The notes below the pieces were generated by a model. That model was not told the origin of the DNA. It saw nothing but the letters and a program-made list of their open reading frames with translations, and made no database searches. Shown here in pieces: positions 41,503 to 49,811 of a stretch of DNA of 64,000 nucleotides. Each line of letters starts with the position of its first letter. The first letter of the stretch is position 1. Location of the stretch: NCBI RefSeq assembly GCF_020447315.1, contig NZ_JAJADQ010000008.1, positions 1 to 64,000 on the forward strand, written 5' to 3'. The position numbers were made by a program, and so were the translations under genes. Origin of the DNA: Hymenobacter nitidus (lineage in GTDB: Bacteria > Bacteroidota > Bacteroidia > Cytophagales > Hymenobacteraceae).

Positions 41503-42835
41503 GCAGGATTTCGGGCAGGTTGGGCGCCGGAATGAAGTCGAGCACCAACTCGCGCATGCGGCGCAGCACGGTGTAGAGCAGCTCCAGCTCGGTGGGGGTA
41601 GTGCAGTAGGGTGGCAGCAGGTACACCACATTGCCCAGGGGGCGCAGCACCACGTGGTGGTCGAGGGCCAGCTGGTAGAAGGCGTCGCGCAGGCGGCTGA
41701 AGTAGCTGGTGCCCTCGCCGGGGTCGTACTCCACAGCCAGAATGGTGCCCCGGTGGCGCACGGCCCGAATGCCGGGCTGACCTTCAACTTCCCGGCGGAA
41801 AGCAGCGTGCGCTGCCTCGATGCGCTGACGCTGCTCGGTGCACAGGGCCGCCCGCGTCAGCTCCAGGCTGGCCAGGGCAGCGGCGCAGGCCACGGGGTTG
41901 GCCGTGTAGGAATGCCCGTGAAACAGGGCCCGCATCTTGTCCTGGCTCAGAAAGGCCGCGTAGATGGGCGCTGCGCAGGTGGTCAGGCCCATGGCCAGGG
42001 TGCCGCCGGTGAGGCCCTTGGAAAAGCACATGATGTCGGGCTGCTCACTTAGCAGCTCGGAGGCAAACAGCGGCCCGGTGCGGCCAAAGCCAGTCATGAC
42101 CTCATCAGCAATGCAAAGCACGCCGCGCTGGTGGCAGCGGCGCAGCATTTCGCTCAGCATGTCGGGCTCGTACATCACCATGCCGGCCGTGCCCAGCACC
42201 AGGGGCTCGAAGATGAAGCCGGCCACGTCGGGGCGTAGCAGCAGGGCATCAAGCTGGGCGAGGGTTTCGGCTTCGTGGCCGGGCACGGGCACGTCGAGAA
42301 ACTCCACGTCGAAGAGCAGGGGCCAGAAGGGCTGGGTGAAGGCCCCGCGGCTGCTCACGGCCATGGCCCCGAAGGTGTCGCCGTGGTAGGAGTTCTGGAA
42401 GCAGACAAAGGTGCGCCGCTCGGGCTGGCCCTGGTTGTGAAAGTATTGCAGCACCATTTTCAGGGCCACTTCCACGGCCGTCGAGCCATTGTCGGAGTAG
42501 AATACCCGGGCCTGGGTGGTCGGTAGCAGGGAGAGCAGCTCTTCGGCCAGCTCCACGGCGGCAGGGTGGGTGAAGCCGGCAAACAGCACGTGCTCCAGGG
42601 TGCTGAGCTGCTGACTCACGCGGGCCGCAATGTGGGGATGGGCATGGCCGTGCAGATTCACCCACCACGACGAAATACCGTCGAGGTAGCGGGTGCCGTC
42701 TTCCGCGTAGAGCCACGAGCCTTCACCGCGCACGATGGGAATGGGGAGCGGGGCGGTTTGCATCTGGGTGTAGGGGTGCCAGACGACGGCGTGGTCACGC
42801 GCGGCCAGGGAAGAACTGGGTGCTGTTGATTTCAC
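41495..42835 (-). CDS. bioA: Adenosylmethionine-8-amino-7-oxononanoate aminotransferase
   Basis: 446 aa. Class III aminotransferase: VWHPYTQMQ (about 14-22) is a BioA signature, GISSWWVNLHGH binds the substrate, and CFSKGLTGGTLAMG carries the PLP Lys (about 273). The Tyr of HPYTQ near the N-terminus discriminates BioA from related enzymes. It converts 8-amino-7-oxononanoate to 7,8-diaminononanoate using S-adenosylmethionine. It overlaps the ketoacyl synthase gene by 8 bp and follows bioD after 140 bp. Confidence 0.93.
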   Translation of the reverse strand: MKSTAPSSSLAARDHAVVWHPYTQMQTAPLPIPIVRGEGSWLYAEDGTRYLDGISSWWVNLHGHAHPHIAARVSQQLSTLEHVLFAGFTHPAAVELAEELLSLLPTTQARVFYSDNGSTAVEVALKMVLQYFHNQGQPERRTFVCFQNSYHGDTFGAMAVSSRGAFTQPFWPLLFDVEFLDVPVPGHEAETLAQLDALLLRPDVAGFIFEPLVLGTAGMVMYEPDMLSEMLRRCHQRGVLCIADEVMTGFGRTGPLFASELLSEQPDIMCFSKGLTGGTLAMGLTTCAAPIYAAFLSQDKMRALFHGHSYTANPVACAAALASLELTRAALCTEQRQRIEAAHAAFRREVEGQPGIRAVRHRGTILAVEYDPGEGTSYFSRLRDAFYQLALDHHVVLRPLGNVVYLLPPYCTTPTELELLYTVLRRMRELVLDFIPAPNLPEILHD

Positions 42836-42975
42836 TGTTTTTATTGCTTGATACGCTGCCCGTGAAGGCCGATGGGGGCGGCAAAGCTACAACCGGCCGG
42901 GCGGCTGTCGGTTCCGGGTGCTGCACTCCCGGCCGGCGACGGTTCCCGCAGAGGTCTGCATAGGTTCGCCGAACT

Positions 42976-43617
42976 CTACTGGTTGAACCAGGCGCGGAAG
43001 GCGGGGGCGTAGCGACTCACGGTGGCCGGCGAAATTTCTGTTTCGGGCTGCACGCGGGGCATGATGGGCACGCCGGTATGCTGGCTGATGAAGTCTTCAG
43101 TGGCCGGGTTGGGTTCCCCGTTGAACACCAGCCCGCGCACCGGCAGGCCGCGTTGGCGCAGGGCTTCCAGCGTGAGTAGCGTGTGGTTGATGCTGCCCAG
43201 ATAGTGCCGTGAAACCACCACTACGTCCAGTTCGAGAGGCGCAATCAAATCGGCTAGGAGCAGGCCCGGGGCCAGGGGCACGAGCAGGCCGCCGGCGCCT
43301 TCCACTACAAGGTGGTTATTGGTAGCGGGCAGCCGGAAAGCCTCGGCGGCAATGGTAACGTGCTCGGCCGCGGCGGCCTTGTGGGGCGAGGCCGGCAGCT
43401 GCAACCGGTAGGTTTCGGGGTGAAAAACCGACCGGGAGTTGCTGACCAGGCTCCGCACCGTGGCCGTGTCGGTGGTGGGCTCCAGGCCGGCCTGCACGGG
43501 CTTCCAGTAGTCGGCCTGCAGAGCTTCGGTGAGAATGGCGGCCACTACGGTTTTGCCGACGTCGGTGCCGATACCGGTAACAAACAGCCGCTCGGGCCGC
43601 AAAGAGGAAACACTCAT
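42976..43617 (-). CDS. bioD: Dethiobiotin synthetase
   Basis: 213 aa, usual size. P-loop start FVTGIGTDVGKTVVAAIL (about 12-29), VEGAGGLLVPL (about 103-113) and a NG-type nucleotide site VFNGEPNP near residue 170. It closes the ureido ring of dethiobiotin from 7,8-diaminononanoate with CO2 and ATP. Sits between bioF and bioA on the minus strand. Confidence 0.92.
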   Translation of the reverse strand: MSVSSLRPERLFVTGIGTDVGKTVVAAILTEALQADYWKPVQAGLEPTTDTATVRSLVSNSRSVFHPETYRLQLPASPHKAAAAEHVTIAAEAFRLPATNNHLVVEGAGGLLVPLAPGLLLADLIAPLELDVVVVSRHYLGSINHTLLTLEALRQRGLPVRGLVFNGEPNPATEDFISQHTGVPIMPRVQPETEISPATVSRYAPAFRAWFNQ

Positions 43618-43672
43618 ACAGAAAGAAATACCATAGTCTGGGCCGGTTGTTTGGGCCGCTGCCAGCCAGCTG

Positions 43673-44827
43673 TCAAATCCGGCTCAGACTGCTCAGCGCG
43701 GCAGCCAGCCCGTCCAGCTCAGCCTCCGTGTTGTAGCTGTGCAGAATCAGGCGCAGCCGCTCGGTGCCAGCGGGTACGGTGGGTGCTACGATGGGCCGCA
43801 CGTCGAAGCCGGCCTGCTGCACGGCGGCGGCCACCGCCCGCACCTGCTGCGGCCCCGGCTGGGTGAAAAAGATGGGGTGAATAATATGGCTGTCGGCCCC
43901 GACGTGCAGGCCCGGCACGGCCGCCAGCTTCTGCTTCAGCAACCCGGACAAGGCAAACAGCTGCCGCCGCTCGGCATGCAGGGTGGGCAGCAGCTCGTAA
44001 GCCGCCGTCAGGGCCACGATGGACAAGGGTGGCAGGGCCGTGGTGAACATGAAAGGCCGGCTGGTGTTGAGCAGAAAGTCGCGCAGCACGGCCGGCCCGG
44101 TAACAGCCGCACCCTGGCTGCCCAGGGCCTTGCCGAAGGTGACGATGCGGGCAAAAACGGCGTGTTCGAGCCCCAGTTCCACTACCAGACCTTCGCCATT
44201 GGGGCCGTACACCCCGTTGGTATGGGCTTCATCGACCACCAGATGCAGGCCGCGCGGCTGGCAGAACGCCGCCAGCTCCCGCAACGGGGCCTGGTCGCCA
44301 TCCATGGAATATAAGGCTTCCACGGCCACGAAAACCTCACCCGTGGCCCGCGCTAGGCGCTTTTCAAGGTCAGCCAAGTCGTTGTGGCGGAAGCTGTAGG
44401 CGGTGGCAAAGCTGCTGCGGATGCCGTCCTTTACGGAGGCGTGGCTGGCCGCGTCGTAGAGAATCGTGTCGCCGCGCCGGGGCACGGCCTGGAAAAAGCC
44501 CAGGTTGGCCCCGTAGCCCGAGTTGAACAGCAAAGCCGCTTCGGCCCGGTGAAAAGTGGCCAGCTGCGCTTCCAACGTTTCGGTGGCCGCCGAGTTGCCG
44601 GTGAGCAGGCGGGAGCCGGTACTGCCGGCCGGCAAAGTCTGATCTTGCAGACTCTGCTGCAAGGCCGTGTGCAACGCCCCGGAACGCGCCAGGCCCAGGT
44701 AGTCATTCGAGCTGAAGTCGATGCGGCCGGGCGCGGGCACACTCAGGCGCCGCCGGGTACCCGCGGCTTCCCTTTGGGCCAGCTCCAGGGTGAGGCGGGT
44801 CAGCAGGGGAGACGATTCCGGGGGCAT
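43673..44827 (-). CDS. bioF: 8-amino-7-oxononanoate synthase
   Basis: 384 aa. Alpha-oxoamine synthase family: FSSNDYLGLARS (about 34-45), VDEAHTNGVYGPNG (about 195-208) with the PLP-contacting Asp and His, and VTFGKALGSQGAA (about 229-241) with the PLP Lys. It condenses pimeloyl-ACP (or CoA) with alanine in the first committed biotin step. It lies 55 bp upstream of bioD and 18 bp after a small unknown ORF. Confidence 0.93.
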   Translation of the reverse strand: MPPESSPLLTRLTLELAQREAAGTRRRLSVPAPGRIDFSSNDYLGLARSGALHTALQQSLQDQTLPAGSTGSRLLTGNSAATETLEAQLATFHRAEAALLFNSGYGANLGFFQAVPRRGDTILYDAASHASVKDGIRSSFATAYSFRHNDLADLEKRLARATGEVFVAVEALYSMDGDQAPLRELAAFCQPRGLHLVVDEAHTNGVYGPNGEGLVVELGLEHAVFARIVTFGKALGSQGAAVTGPAVLRDFLLNTSRPFMFTTALPPLSIVALTAAYELLPTLHAERRQLFALSGLLKQKLAAVPGLHVGADSHIIHPIFFTQPGPQQVRAVAAAVQQAGFDVRPIVAPTVPAGTERLRLILHSYNTEAELDGLAAALSSLSRI

Positions 44828-44845
44828 CCGCGCTAGTGCTTAGAG

Positions 44846-45109
44846 TTACACCGCAAACCGATTGGCCGACAGCCACACCGTGCCATCCTGGCCAAACGTG
44901 CGGGCCGTAATGACCACCCACTCGAAGTCGACCTCGACCCGGTCGCCGACGGCGGGCAGCACGCCGTGGCGCTGCACGACCAGGTTCAGGGCCGAGCCGA
45001 TTTTATCCTCCAGGTCGCTGATCAGCTCCTGGGCGGCGTGGGAGCCGTGCTGCTCCCGCAACGATTCGGCGTAGGCGTGGTCTAGGTTTAAGTCGAACGT
45101 AATGGTCAT
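44846..45109 (-). CDS. Small unknown protein inside the biotin operon
   Basis: 87 aa from ATG 45109 (MTITFDLNLDHAYAES); the longer frame upstream to 45232 adds sequence overlapping the bioB leader side and is not favoured. Predicted soluble alpha/beta: an acidic helix (AAQELISDLEDKIGSALNLVVQ) precedes strands ending VEVDFEWVVITARTF. It is wedged between bioB and bioF, 79 bp after bioB and 18 bp before bioF. I recognise no family. Conserved presence would suggest a biotin-related role; this is inference. Confidence 0.5.
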   Translation of the reverse strand: MTITFDLNLDHAYAESLREQHGSHAAQELISDLEDKIGSALNLVVQRHGVLPAVGDRVEVDFEWVVITARTFGQDGTVWLSANRFAV

Positions 45110-45188
45110 AGCAGGGGCCGTAAAGCAGGAAAGAAACCAAGAACCCTGAGCCGGCGGGCCCAGGGCTTGCATGAAGGCTGCGGAAAAA

Positions 45189-46184
45189 CTAAACCAGCTC
45201 TTTGCCCAGCACCGTAGCGCCCACGGGCACATCCTTGAACGCCTGGCGGGGCTTGAGGCCCAGCAGGCTGAACATCTGCTTGTCGGCGTCGAAGTCGGGG
45301 TTGGGCGTGGTCAGCAGCTTCTCGCCGCTGAAGATGGAGTTGGCACCGGCCAGAAAGCACAGGGCCTGCTCGCTGATGGGCATTTCCTGGCGGCCGGCCG
45401 AGAGGCGCACCATCGTGCCGGGCATCAGAATACGGGCCGTGGCAATCATGCGCAGCATTTCCCACACGCTCACGCGGGGCTGCTCGGCCAGGGGCGTGCC
45501 TTCCACGGGCACCAGGGCATTCACCGGCACGCTTTCGGGGTGAGCGGGCAGCGTGCAGAGCGTGTGCAGCATGGCAATGCGGTCCTCGTCGGTTTCACCC
45601 AGGCCGATGATGCCGCCCGAGCACACCGAAATACCAGCCTTACGCACGTGCTCCAGCGTGTTCAGCCGGTCGTCGTAGGTGCGGGTGGTGATAATTTCGG
45701 AGTAGTGCTCGGCGCTGGTATCCAGGTTATGGTTGTAGGCGTAGAGGCCAGCCTGCTTGAGGCGCTCGGCCTGGTACTCGTTCAGCATGCCCAGGGTGCA
45801 GCACACTTCCAGGCCCAACTCATTTACCTGCTCCACCATGCCCAGTACCCGGTCGAAGTCGCGGTTGTCGCGGATTTCGCGCCAGGCAGCGCCCATGCAG
45901 AAGCGGGTCGAGCCCGAGTCCTTGGCGCGCTGGGCGGCGGCAATTACCTCGGCGTCGGGCAGCAGCTTGTGGGCCTGCACGCCGGTGTGGTAGCGGGCGG
46001 CCTGGGGGCAGTAGGCGCAGTCTTCGGGGCAGCCGCCGGTTTTCACGCTCAGCAGCGTGCACACCTGCACTTCGCCCGTGGCCTGGTGCTGCTTGTGCAC
46101 CTCGGCAGCCTGGGCAACCAGCTCCAGAACGGGCTGGTAATAAATAGCTTTTACTTCGTCTAGGGTCCAGTCGGTACGGAGCAT
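45189..46184 (-). CDS. bioB: Biotin synthase (radical SAM)
   Basis: 331 aa. The radical-SAM CxxxCxxC is GGCPEDCAYC with C52, C56 and C59 ligating the [4Fe-4S] cluster; the Cys/Arg ligands of the second [2Fe-2S] cluster are in the downstream part (for example CTLGM and CSGGIIGLGET). It inserts sulfur into dethiobiotin. First gene of the leftward biotin operon. No BirA- or BioR-type operator was recognised in the 322-bp upstream gap. Confidence 0.93.
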   Translation of the reverse strand: MLRTDWTLDEVKAIYYQPVLELVAQAAEVHKQHQATGEVQVCTLLSVKTGGCPEDCAYCPQAARYHTGVQAHKLLPDAEVIAAAQRAKDSGSTRFCMGAAWREIRDNRDFDRVLGMVEQVNELGLEVCCTLGMLNEYQAERLKQAGLYAYNHNLDTSAEHYSEIITTRTYDDRLNTLEHVRKAGISVCSGGIIGLGETDEDRIAMLHTLCTLPAHPESVPVNALVPVEGTPLAEQPRVSVWEMLRMIATARILMPGTMVRLSAGRQEMPISEQALCFLAGANSIFSGEKLLTTPNPDFDADKQMFSLLGLKPRQAFKDVPVGATVLGKELV

Positions 46185-46506
46185 GGGGCGGAAAGAGTTC
46201 GGTTGGAAAGGAGGGAAGGCGGCGGCCTGGCGGCCGGCCCGCTGGTGGGATGAAAACTACGCTAGGGGCCGCAAGTTACGCGAGAAGCCGATTATCTGTG
46301 CCCGGGCTTGCCTAGCACCGGCAAATTGACTTCTGCCGCCGCCTCCGGGAAACGGCTGGCGGGGGCCTGATACGTCTCGGATGTTTTTCGTTCGGACAGC
46401 CCAGGGCTTTGTTCAGCCAGCCGGGGCCGGCATTCGCACAGCCGCCCGGCATCGGCTGCGGGGCCAGCCCTAGGTTTGGGTTTCTGATCTGCTAATACCT
46501 CACCGA
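46185..46506. other. Divergent intergenic region bioB / TonB-dependent receptor
   Basis: 322 bp with promoters pointing both ways. TAGGTTTG at 46471-46478 (plus) matches the -7 consensus TAnnTTTG and would give a short leader of about 20 nt for the receptor gene, but there is no clear TTG at -33. I see no perfect palindrome or known biotin operator. Confidence 0.4.
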
Positions 46507-49335
46507 ATGCAACAAATTTATCCTGTTTTGCTGGCTGCAACTCTGCTGCAGACCACTGCCCTGGCAGCCGCGCCGACGAGCGGGGGCGACGCTCCCGTTA
46601 CGGCTGCTAAAGCCAGCCCAAAAGCCACGGCCAAAGCCAAGCACAAGATTGCGGCTAAGCTGCCCGACCCCGCCGAAGCTACCATTGGCGGCGTTATTCT
46701 CACCAATACCGGTGAGCCGCTGCCCGGCGCTACCATCTTCATCAAAGGTACTTTCATTGGCACCAGCACCGACCAGCTCGGCAAGTTCAGCCTGAACGCC
46801 AGCTTCGAGAATGGCCCGGTGGAAATTCTGGTGGCCTACGTGGGCTTCGAAACCCAGCTGGTGAAAGTTGCCCAGCCCGATAACCTGCTGAACGTGGTGA
46901 TGGCCCCCAGCGCCACGCTGCTGAACGAAACCGTGGTATCGGCCTCGCGGGTGGAGGAAAATATCCTGCGCGCCCCGGTAACCATCGATAAAGTATCGGG
47001 CCGGCAGATTGAGCGCATTAGCACGCCGGAAGTGCTGGCCGGGCTGGGCCAGCTGCCGGGCGTGGATGTGAACTCGGCCTCGATGCTGTTCACCAGCGTG
47101 AGCACCCGGGGCTTCAACACGGCCAAGAGCGAGCGGGTGATTCAGCTGGTCGACTACATGGACACGGCCCTGCCGAGTCTGAACCTGAGCCCGGGCAACC
47201 TGGTGGGCATCCCCGAGCTGGACATGGAGAGCATCGAGCTGATTCACGGCCCGGCCTCGGCTTTGTACGGAGCCAATGCCCTGAGCGGGGTCGTGTTGTT
47301 CAACAGCAAGGATCCGTTTGTGTATGACGGGCTGAGCGTGCGCCTGCGCGGCGGCCAGCGCGAGCTGCTCGACGGACAACTCCGCTACGCCAAAAAACTG
47401 GGCGAGAAATGGGCTATCAAGCTCAATGCCAGCGCCTTTCAGGCCAATGACTGGATTGCCAATAACCGCGACGCGGCCAGCTTCTCCTCCAACCCCGCCG
47501 GTTCGCCCCTGGGCTACGATGCGGTGAGCAGCTACGGGGAAATCAGCAACCTGTTTTCGCCCTTCCAGAACCGGCCCGCCACGCCCACTACGCCCGAATA
47601 CAAGGTGAACCCCGAGCTGTATGGCAAGACGGTGCACATGCCCGGCTTCACGGAGCAGGAACTCATCGGCCCCGACCAGAAAACCAGGTCTTACCGCGTG
47701 CAGGGCGCCGTTTCCTACCTGATTAAGGACGACCTGAAGCTGACGGTGGAAGCCAAGCGCGGCGTGGGTACCTCGACCTACCAGAACCAGAGCCGCTTCC
47801 GCATCAAAGACCTGGGCACCAACCAGTACCGGGCCGAGCTGAAAAGCAGCAAGGGCTTTATCCGGGCCTATTCCACCGAAGACTTCACCGGCAACAGCTA
47901 CGAGTTGACTCAGCTCAGCGCCCTGATTCAGAACTCGCCCACGACGGAAGGCGGCAGCACGCGCTACAATCAGCTGTACTTCTACACCTTCAACCAGGCC
48001 TACACCCAGGCCCGGGAAGTCAATAAGCTTAGTATTGTTGAGGCCCAGCTGGCGGCCAAAGCTGCGGCTGATGCTACCCAGCTGAAAGGCTCGGATCCGC
48101 GCTTTGCCGAGCTGCGCTCCAAGATTATTGCCGACGACCAGCCCGGCCGCGGCGCCCAGCAGAACTTCAACTCCTTCCTCAACGACATCAGCGCCCAGCG
48201 CAGCTTCCACCTCTCGGATGCCGGCACCGACCTGATTTTGGGCGGGGCCTACCGCGAATACCGCCTGGGCTCGGGCGGCAAGCTGTTTTCCGACACCGAT
48301 GGCAGCCGCATCCGCAACTACGAGTACGGCGCTTACGGGCAGCTGACCCAGACCCTGCTGCAGGACCACCTGAAGCTGGCCCTGGCCGGTCGCGTCGATA
48401 TGTTCCAGAACTTCGACCCCTCGTTTTCGCCCCGGGCCTCGGCCGTGTACTCGTTTGGTAAAGACAAGCAGCACAACTTCCGCGCCTCCTACGGCCAGGC
48501 GTTCCGCAGCCCCTCCCAGACTGACCAGTACCTGCGCTCCGACGTGCGGACCTTCATTCTGCTGGGCAACCTGAACGGCTTTGAGGGCTACAACTTCACC
48601 AACGCCGAAGGCAAAAGCTACACGCCCGGCGCTTCGCTGGCCGGCTACGAGCTGAGCCTGCACAAGCTGAAGCTGGAGCGCGTAAATACCGTGGAAGTAG
48701 GCTACAAAGGCGCTATTGTTCCGAACGTGTACGTGGACGCCAGCTACTTCCGCTCGCGCTACAACGACTTCATCGGCGGCACGGCCTTCGTGGGCCTCGT
48801 CGACGGCACCCGCCCCACAAAGGAGCAGGTGAATGCCGGTCTGGCGTCTAACTTCACCAATCCCGCGGCTTCCCCGGCCCGTATCATCTTCGCGGCCCAC
48901 AACAACAGCCAGGAAGTGCGCACCCAGGGCGCCACGGTGGGCATCACCTATTACCTGCACAAGGCCCTGAACATTGGCGGCAACTACTCGCTCAACGTGC
49001 TGGACCGCAGCAACCTGCCCGCCAACTTCCGCACGTACTTCAACACGCCCAAGCACAAGTACAACCTGAACGTGGGTGGCACCGTGCTGCGCAACCTGAG
49101 CTACTCGCTGAACTACCGCTGGGTGGAAGGCCACAACCAGGAGCTGCCCTTCGCCAACGGCTACGTGCGCACCTACCGCTCCACCGATGCCTACCTGGGC
49201 TACACCGTGCCCAAGCTGGCTACCACGCTGCAGGCCGGGGTTTCGAACCTGTTCGACACGAACAATACCCAGATTATCGGGGGCCCGCAGCTGGGGCGCC
49301 TGGCCTACCTGGGCGTGCTCGTGAACGTGAAGTAA
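46507..49335 (+). CDS. TonB-dependent receptor (outer-membrane transporter)
   Basis: 942 aa. Signal peptide (QIYPVLLAATLLQTTALAAA), then a carboxypeptidase-regulatory-like domain (GVILTNTGEPLPGATIFIKG, about residues 60-80), plug domain (about 130-265, SASRVEENI and LIHGPASALYGANALSGVV split as LIHGPASAL and GANALSGV) and a 22-stranded barrel whose last strand ends LGVLVNVK. It imports a bulky nutrient across the outer membrane using TonB energy. It diverges from bioB; biotin or a precursor as substrate is a guess from position only. There is no SusD partner, so it is a stand-alone receptor rather than a Sus-like glycan importer. Confidence 0.9.
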   Translation: MQQIYPVLLAATLLQTTALAAAPTSGGDAPVTAAKASPKATAKAKHKIAAKLPDPAEATIGGVILTNTGEPLPGATIFIKGTFIGTSTDQLGKFSLNASFENGPVEILVAYVGFETQLVKVAQPDNLLNVVMAPSATLLNETVVSASRVEENILRAPVTIDKVSGRQIERISTPEVLAGLGQLPGVDVNSASMLFTSVSTRGFNTAKSERVIQLVDYMDTALPSLNLSPGNLVGIPELDMESIELIHGPASALYGANALSGVVLFNSKDPFVYDGLSVRLRGGQRELLDGQLRYAKKLGEKWAIKLNASAFQANDWIANNRDAASFSSNPAGSPLGYDAVSSYGEISNLFSPFQNRPATPTTPEYKVNPELYGKTVHMPGFTEQELIGPDQKTRSYRVQGAVSYLIKDDLKLTVEAKRGVGTSTYQNQSRFRIKDLGTNQYRAELKSSKGFIRAYSTEDFTGNSYELTQLSALIQNSPTTEGGSTRYNQLYFYTFNQAYTQAREVNKLSIVEAQLAAKAAADATQLKGSDPRFAELRSKIIADDQPGRGAQQNFNSFLNDISAQRSFHLSDAGTDLILGGAYREYRLGSGGKLFSDTDGSRIRNYEYGAYGQLTQTLLQDHLKLALAGRVDMFQNFDPSFSPRASAVYSFGKDKQHNFRASYGQAFRSPSQTDQYLRSDVRTFILLGNLNGFEGYNFTNAEGKSYTPGASLAGYELSLHKLKLERVNTVEVGYKGAIVPNVYVDASYFRSRYNDFIGGTAFVGLVDGTRPTKEQVNAGLASNFTNPAASPARIIFAAHNNSQEVRTQGATVGITYYLHKALNIGGNYSLNVLDRSNLPANFRTYFNTPKHKYNLNVGGTVLRNLSYSLNYRWVEGHNQELPFANGYVRTYRSTDAYLGYTVPKLATTLQAGVSNLFDTNNTQIIGGPQLGRLAYLGVLVNVK

Positions 49336-49370
49336 GCACCACTAGCGGCCAGAACAGGCTGCCAGTACAC

Positions 49371-49409
49371 AGAAACGGCCCGACTGTATTATACAGTCGG
49401 GCCGTTTCT
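49371..49409. terminator. Bidirectional terminator between TonB receptor and Kazal gene
   Basis: Perfect 18-bp stem AGAAACGGCCCGACTGTA with a three-base loop TTA and T runs on both sides, 36 bp after the receptor stop and just before the stop of the convergent small gene. Confidence 0.85.
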
Positions 49410-49434
49410 TTTTGTGCGGAATGCTCCCCGAAGC

Positions 49435-49683
49435 TTAGATGGGGCCACCGGTGCCGTCGCAGGCGCCGCGGGTGTAGGTTGTGACACCGGCTTTGCCCGC
49501 GTAGCAGGCATTGGGGTAGGTCACGCCGTTGGCGCACACCGGGGCGTACACATCCGGACATTGGATATTGTCGCCTTTGGCATCGGAGCTGGCTTGCGCC
49601 TGTACGGGCTTAGGAGCGGCATTTTCCTTGGAGCAGGAAGCTCCGGCGAAGAGAAGGCAGGCAAAAACGGCTAACTTTTTCAT
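49435..49683 (-). CDS. Kazal-type protease-inhibitor-like lipoprotein
   Basis: 82 aa from ATG 49683 (MKKLAVFACLLFAGASC with a lipobox Cys at 17). The mature part has CPDVYAPVCANGVTYPNACY, the Kazal pattern C-x(6)-PVC-x-NGVTYxNxC, ending GAC. Kazal domains inhibit serine proteases; short bacterial versions are common on Bacteroidota surfaces, with unknown targets. A 12-codon upstream extension is open but has no start-site value. Confidence 0.8.
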   Translation of the reverse strand: MKKLAVFACLLFAGASCSKENAAPKPVQAQASSDAKGDNIQCPDVYAPVCANGVTYPNACYAGKAGVTTYTRGACDGTGGPI

Positions 49684-49811
49684 AACAATGAAAGTCGATA
49701 GGGTGAATGGATGCCGCAATACTAGCCCCTATTGCCGGTTGAAACCAGGCCATAGTTCCTCTAATTGTGACATGCTATATAGCCTTGCCTCTATAACTTG
49801 CAGAGCGGCTT

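Noticed and set aside
43312..43866. Plus-strand frame across the bioD/bioF junction
   Set aside because: Antisense to bioD and bioF, which are clear.
46492..49134. 880-codon open frame antisense to the TonB receptor gene
   Set aside because: GC-rich codons create long antisense open frames. The plus frame has a signal peptide, plug and barrel signatures; the minus frame has no recognisable motifs.
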